DNA of 63,418 nucleotides. Source: Hymenobacter sediminis. GTDB taxonomy: Bacteria; Bacteroidota; Bacteroidia; Cytophagales; Hymenobacteraceae. The number at the start of each line of letters is the position of its first letter. Within the stretch, counting starts at the first letter, position 1. Position numbers and translations under genes: made by a program. Of the stretch, positions 62,999 to 63,418 are shown one piece after another. Where the stretch lies: contig NZ_QKNS01000013.1 in assembly GCF_003231285.1 (NCBI RefSeq), positions 1 through 63,418 on the forward strand. The letters are read 5' to 3'. The notes below the pieces were generated by a model, which saw nothing but the letters and a program-made list of their open reading frames with translations, searched no databases and was not told the DNA's origin.

Positions 62999-63418
62999 AT
63001 GAAACACTACTACTCGACGATTCTCCGCCTGTGCCTGCTGCTGGCTTTGCTGCTGAGCGGCGCGGCATCCACAGCTCTTGCGCAAGCTAGATCTCCGGAG
63101 TGCGCGGCCGATGAGAAGTTTGCCAACACCTGGTACTTTGGCTTTAAGGCGGGGCTCGACTTCAACCAAGCCTCTGCCGACTCCCTTCCGAAGGTGCTCA
63201 CGGATGGGGCCATGGATGCCCCCGCTGGCTCGGGTGTGATGTCGGATAAAGACGGCAAAATTCTCTTTTACAGCAACGGCGAAACCGTTTGGAACGGCGA
63301 CGGTACCGTGATGACCAACGGCACGGGGCTGGCGGGCAACCGCTTCACCACCGACGGCCCCCTGCCCATTAAGCTGCCCGGCAGACCTACGGCCGGTCAA
63401 CCGACGCGCTACCTGCTG
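62999..63418 (+). CDS. N-terminus of T9SS-type surface protein, 3'-partial
   Basis: 140 codons run to the last base. The signal peptide is clear (LRLCLLLALLLSGAASTALAQ). The mature start (FANTWYFGFKAGLDFNQ; LTDGAMDAPAGSGVMSDKDG; ILFYSNGETVWNGDG) is that of Bacteroidota proteins whose next part is the propeller found at base 2 of this window. It ends at PTRYLL, where relatives continue with a short strand before the EKLTGV motif seen at the left end. So it is very probably the missing 5' part of the first gene. Confidence 0.85.
   Translation, partial: MKHYYSTILRLCLLLALLLSGAASTALAQARSPECAADEKFANTWYFGFKAGLDFNQASADSLPKVLTDGAMDAPAGSGVMSDKDGKILFYSNGETVWNGDGTVMTNGTGLAGNRFTTDGPLPIKLPGRPTAGQPTRYLL

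Noticed and set aside
1..63418. tRNA, rRNA or riboswitch genes
   Set aside because: No acceptor-stem/T-loop pattern, rRNA-like segment or known riboswitch core was recognised by eye; a covariance-model search would settle it.

Overview
The window looks like almost the whole of a circular plasmid, about 63.5 kb, from a Hymenobacter-like member of the Bacteroidota (Cytophagales). Evidence for the host group: a type IX secretion C-terminal sorting domain and PKD/Ig-repeat architecture at the left end, a delta-60 repeat protein, many short lipoproteins with SSC/SAC-type lipoboxes, SusC-style TonB-plug residues (ALYGSRAA), a Bacteroidota-type promoter, and IS/Tn genes of that group. Evidence for a plasmid: a Rep_3 initiator with an iteron origin, a ParA operon, a MobC-like protein and plasmid-borne umuDC. 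The first and last genes are the C-terminal and N-terminal parts of one protein type, in the right order and strand, so the two ends probably meet across a gap of well under 150 bp.

Layout. 1-3.0 kb: end of the T9SS gene and a very strong terminator. 3.0-6.5 kb: orphan mobC, a 33-bp repeat array, umuD and umuC. 6.5-9.6 kb: AT-rich backbone with a 113-bp palindrome, parA and its small partner gene, a bidirectional terminator, rep on the minus strand and its 22-bp iterons. 10-19.5 kb: orphan DUF5691 gene, alpha/beta hydrolase, several secreted or membrane proteins of unknown function, and an IS1182-type insertion. 19.7-26.8 kb: a complete Tn3-family transposon with 36-bp inverted ends and a 6-bp target duplication, carrying a delta-60 repeat lipoprotein and a second lipoprotein. 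26.8-33.4 kb: repeat-flanked lipoprotein, coiled-coil protein, a two-gene operon (possible DNA-glycosylase-like protein plus agmatine/peptidylarginine-deiminase-like enzyme), a 23-bp repeat array and a zinc protease. 33.5-39.1 kb: serine recombinase, small secreted proteins, a decayed recombinase and a membrane-anchored nuclease-like protein, bracketed by related palindromic sites. 39.2-52 kb: defence island with a GmrSD-like DUF262/DUF1524 protein diverging from a nine-gene type I restriction-modification operon that also holds a half-HsdS, a membrane protein, a metallo-beta-lactamase-fold hydrolase, a YgjP-like metallopeptidase and two unknowns. 52-63.4 kb: LuxR-type regulator, two large Ig-domain lipoproteins, an IS1-type element, a W-repeat protein, small unknown genes, an NHL-repeat remnant, and the start of the T9SS gene.

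How it works together: rep/iterons and parA/partner give replication and segregation. Tn3, IS1182, IS1 and the serine recombinase have built the accessory load. The restriction island protects the host against foreign DNA, and umuDC gives inducible translesion synthesis. No relaxase, type IV secretion genes, tRNA, rRNA or CRISPR array were seen. The least explained parts are the deiminase gene pair, the extra genes inside the type I operon, the AP2-like domain on Rep, the large palindrome before parA, and the two distant repeat arrays sharing a GGGGATACTC core.
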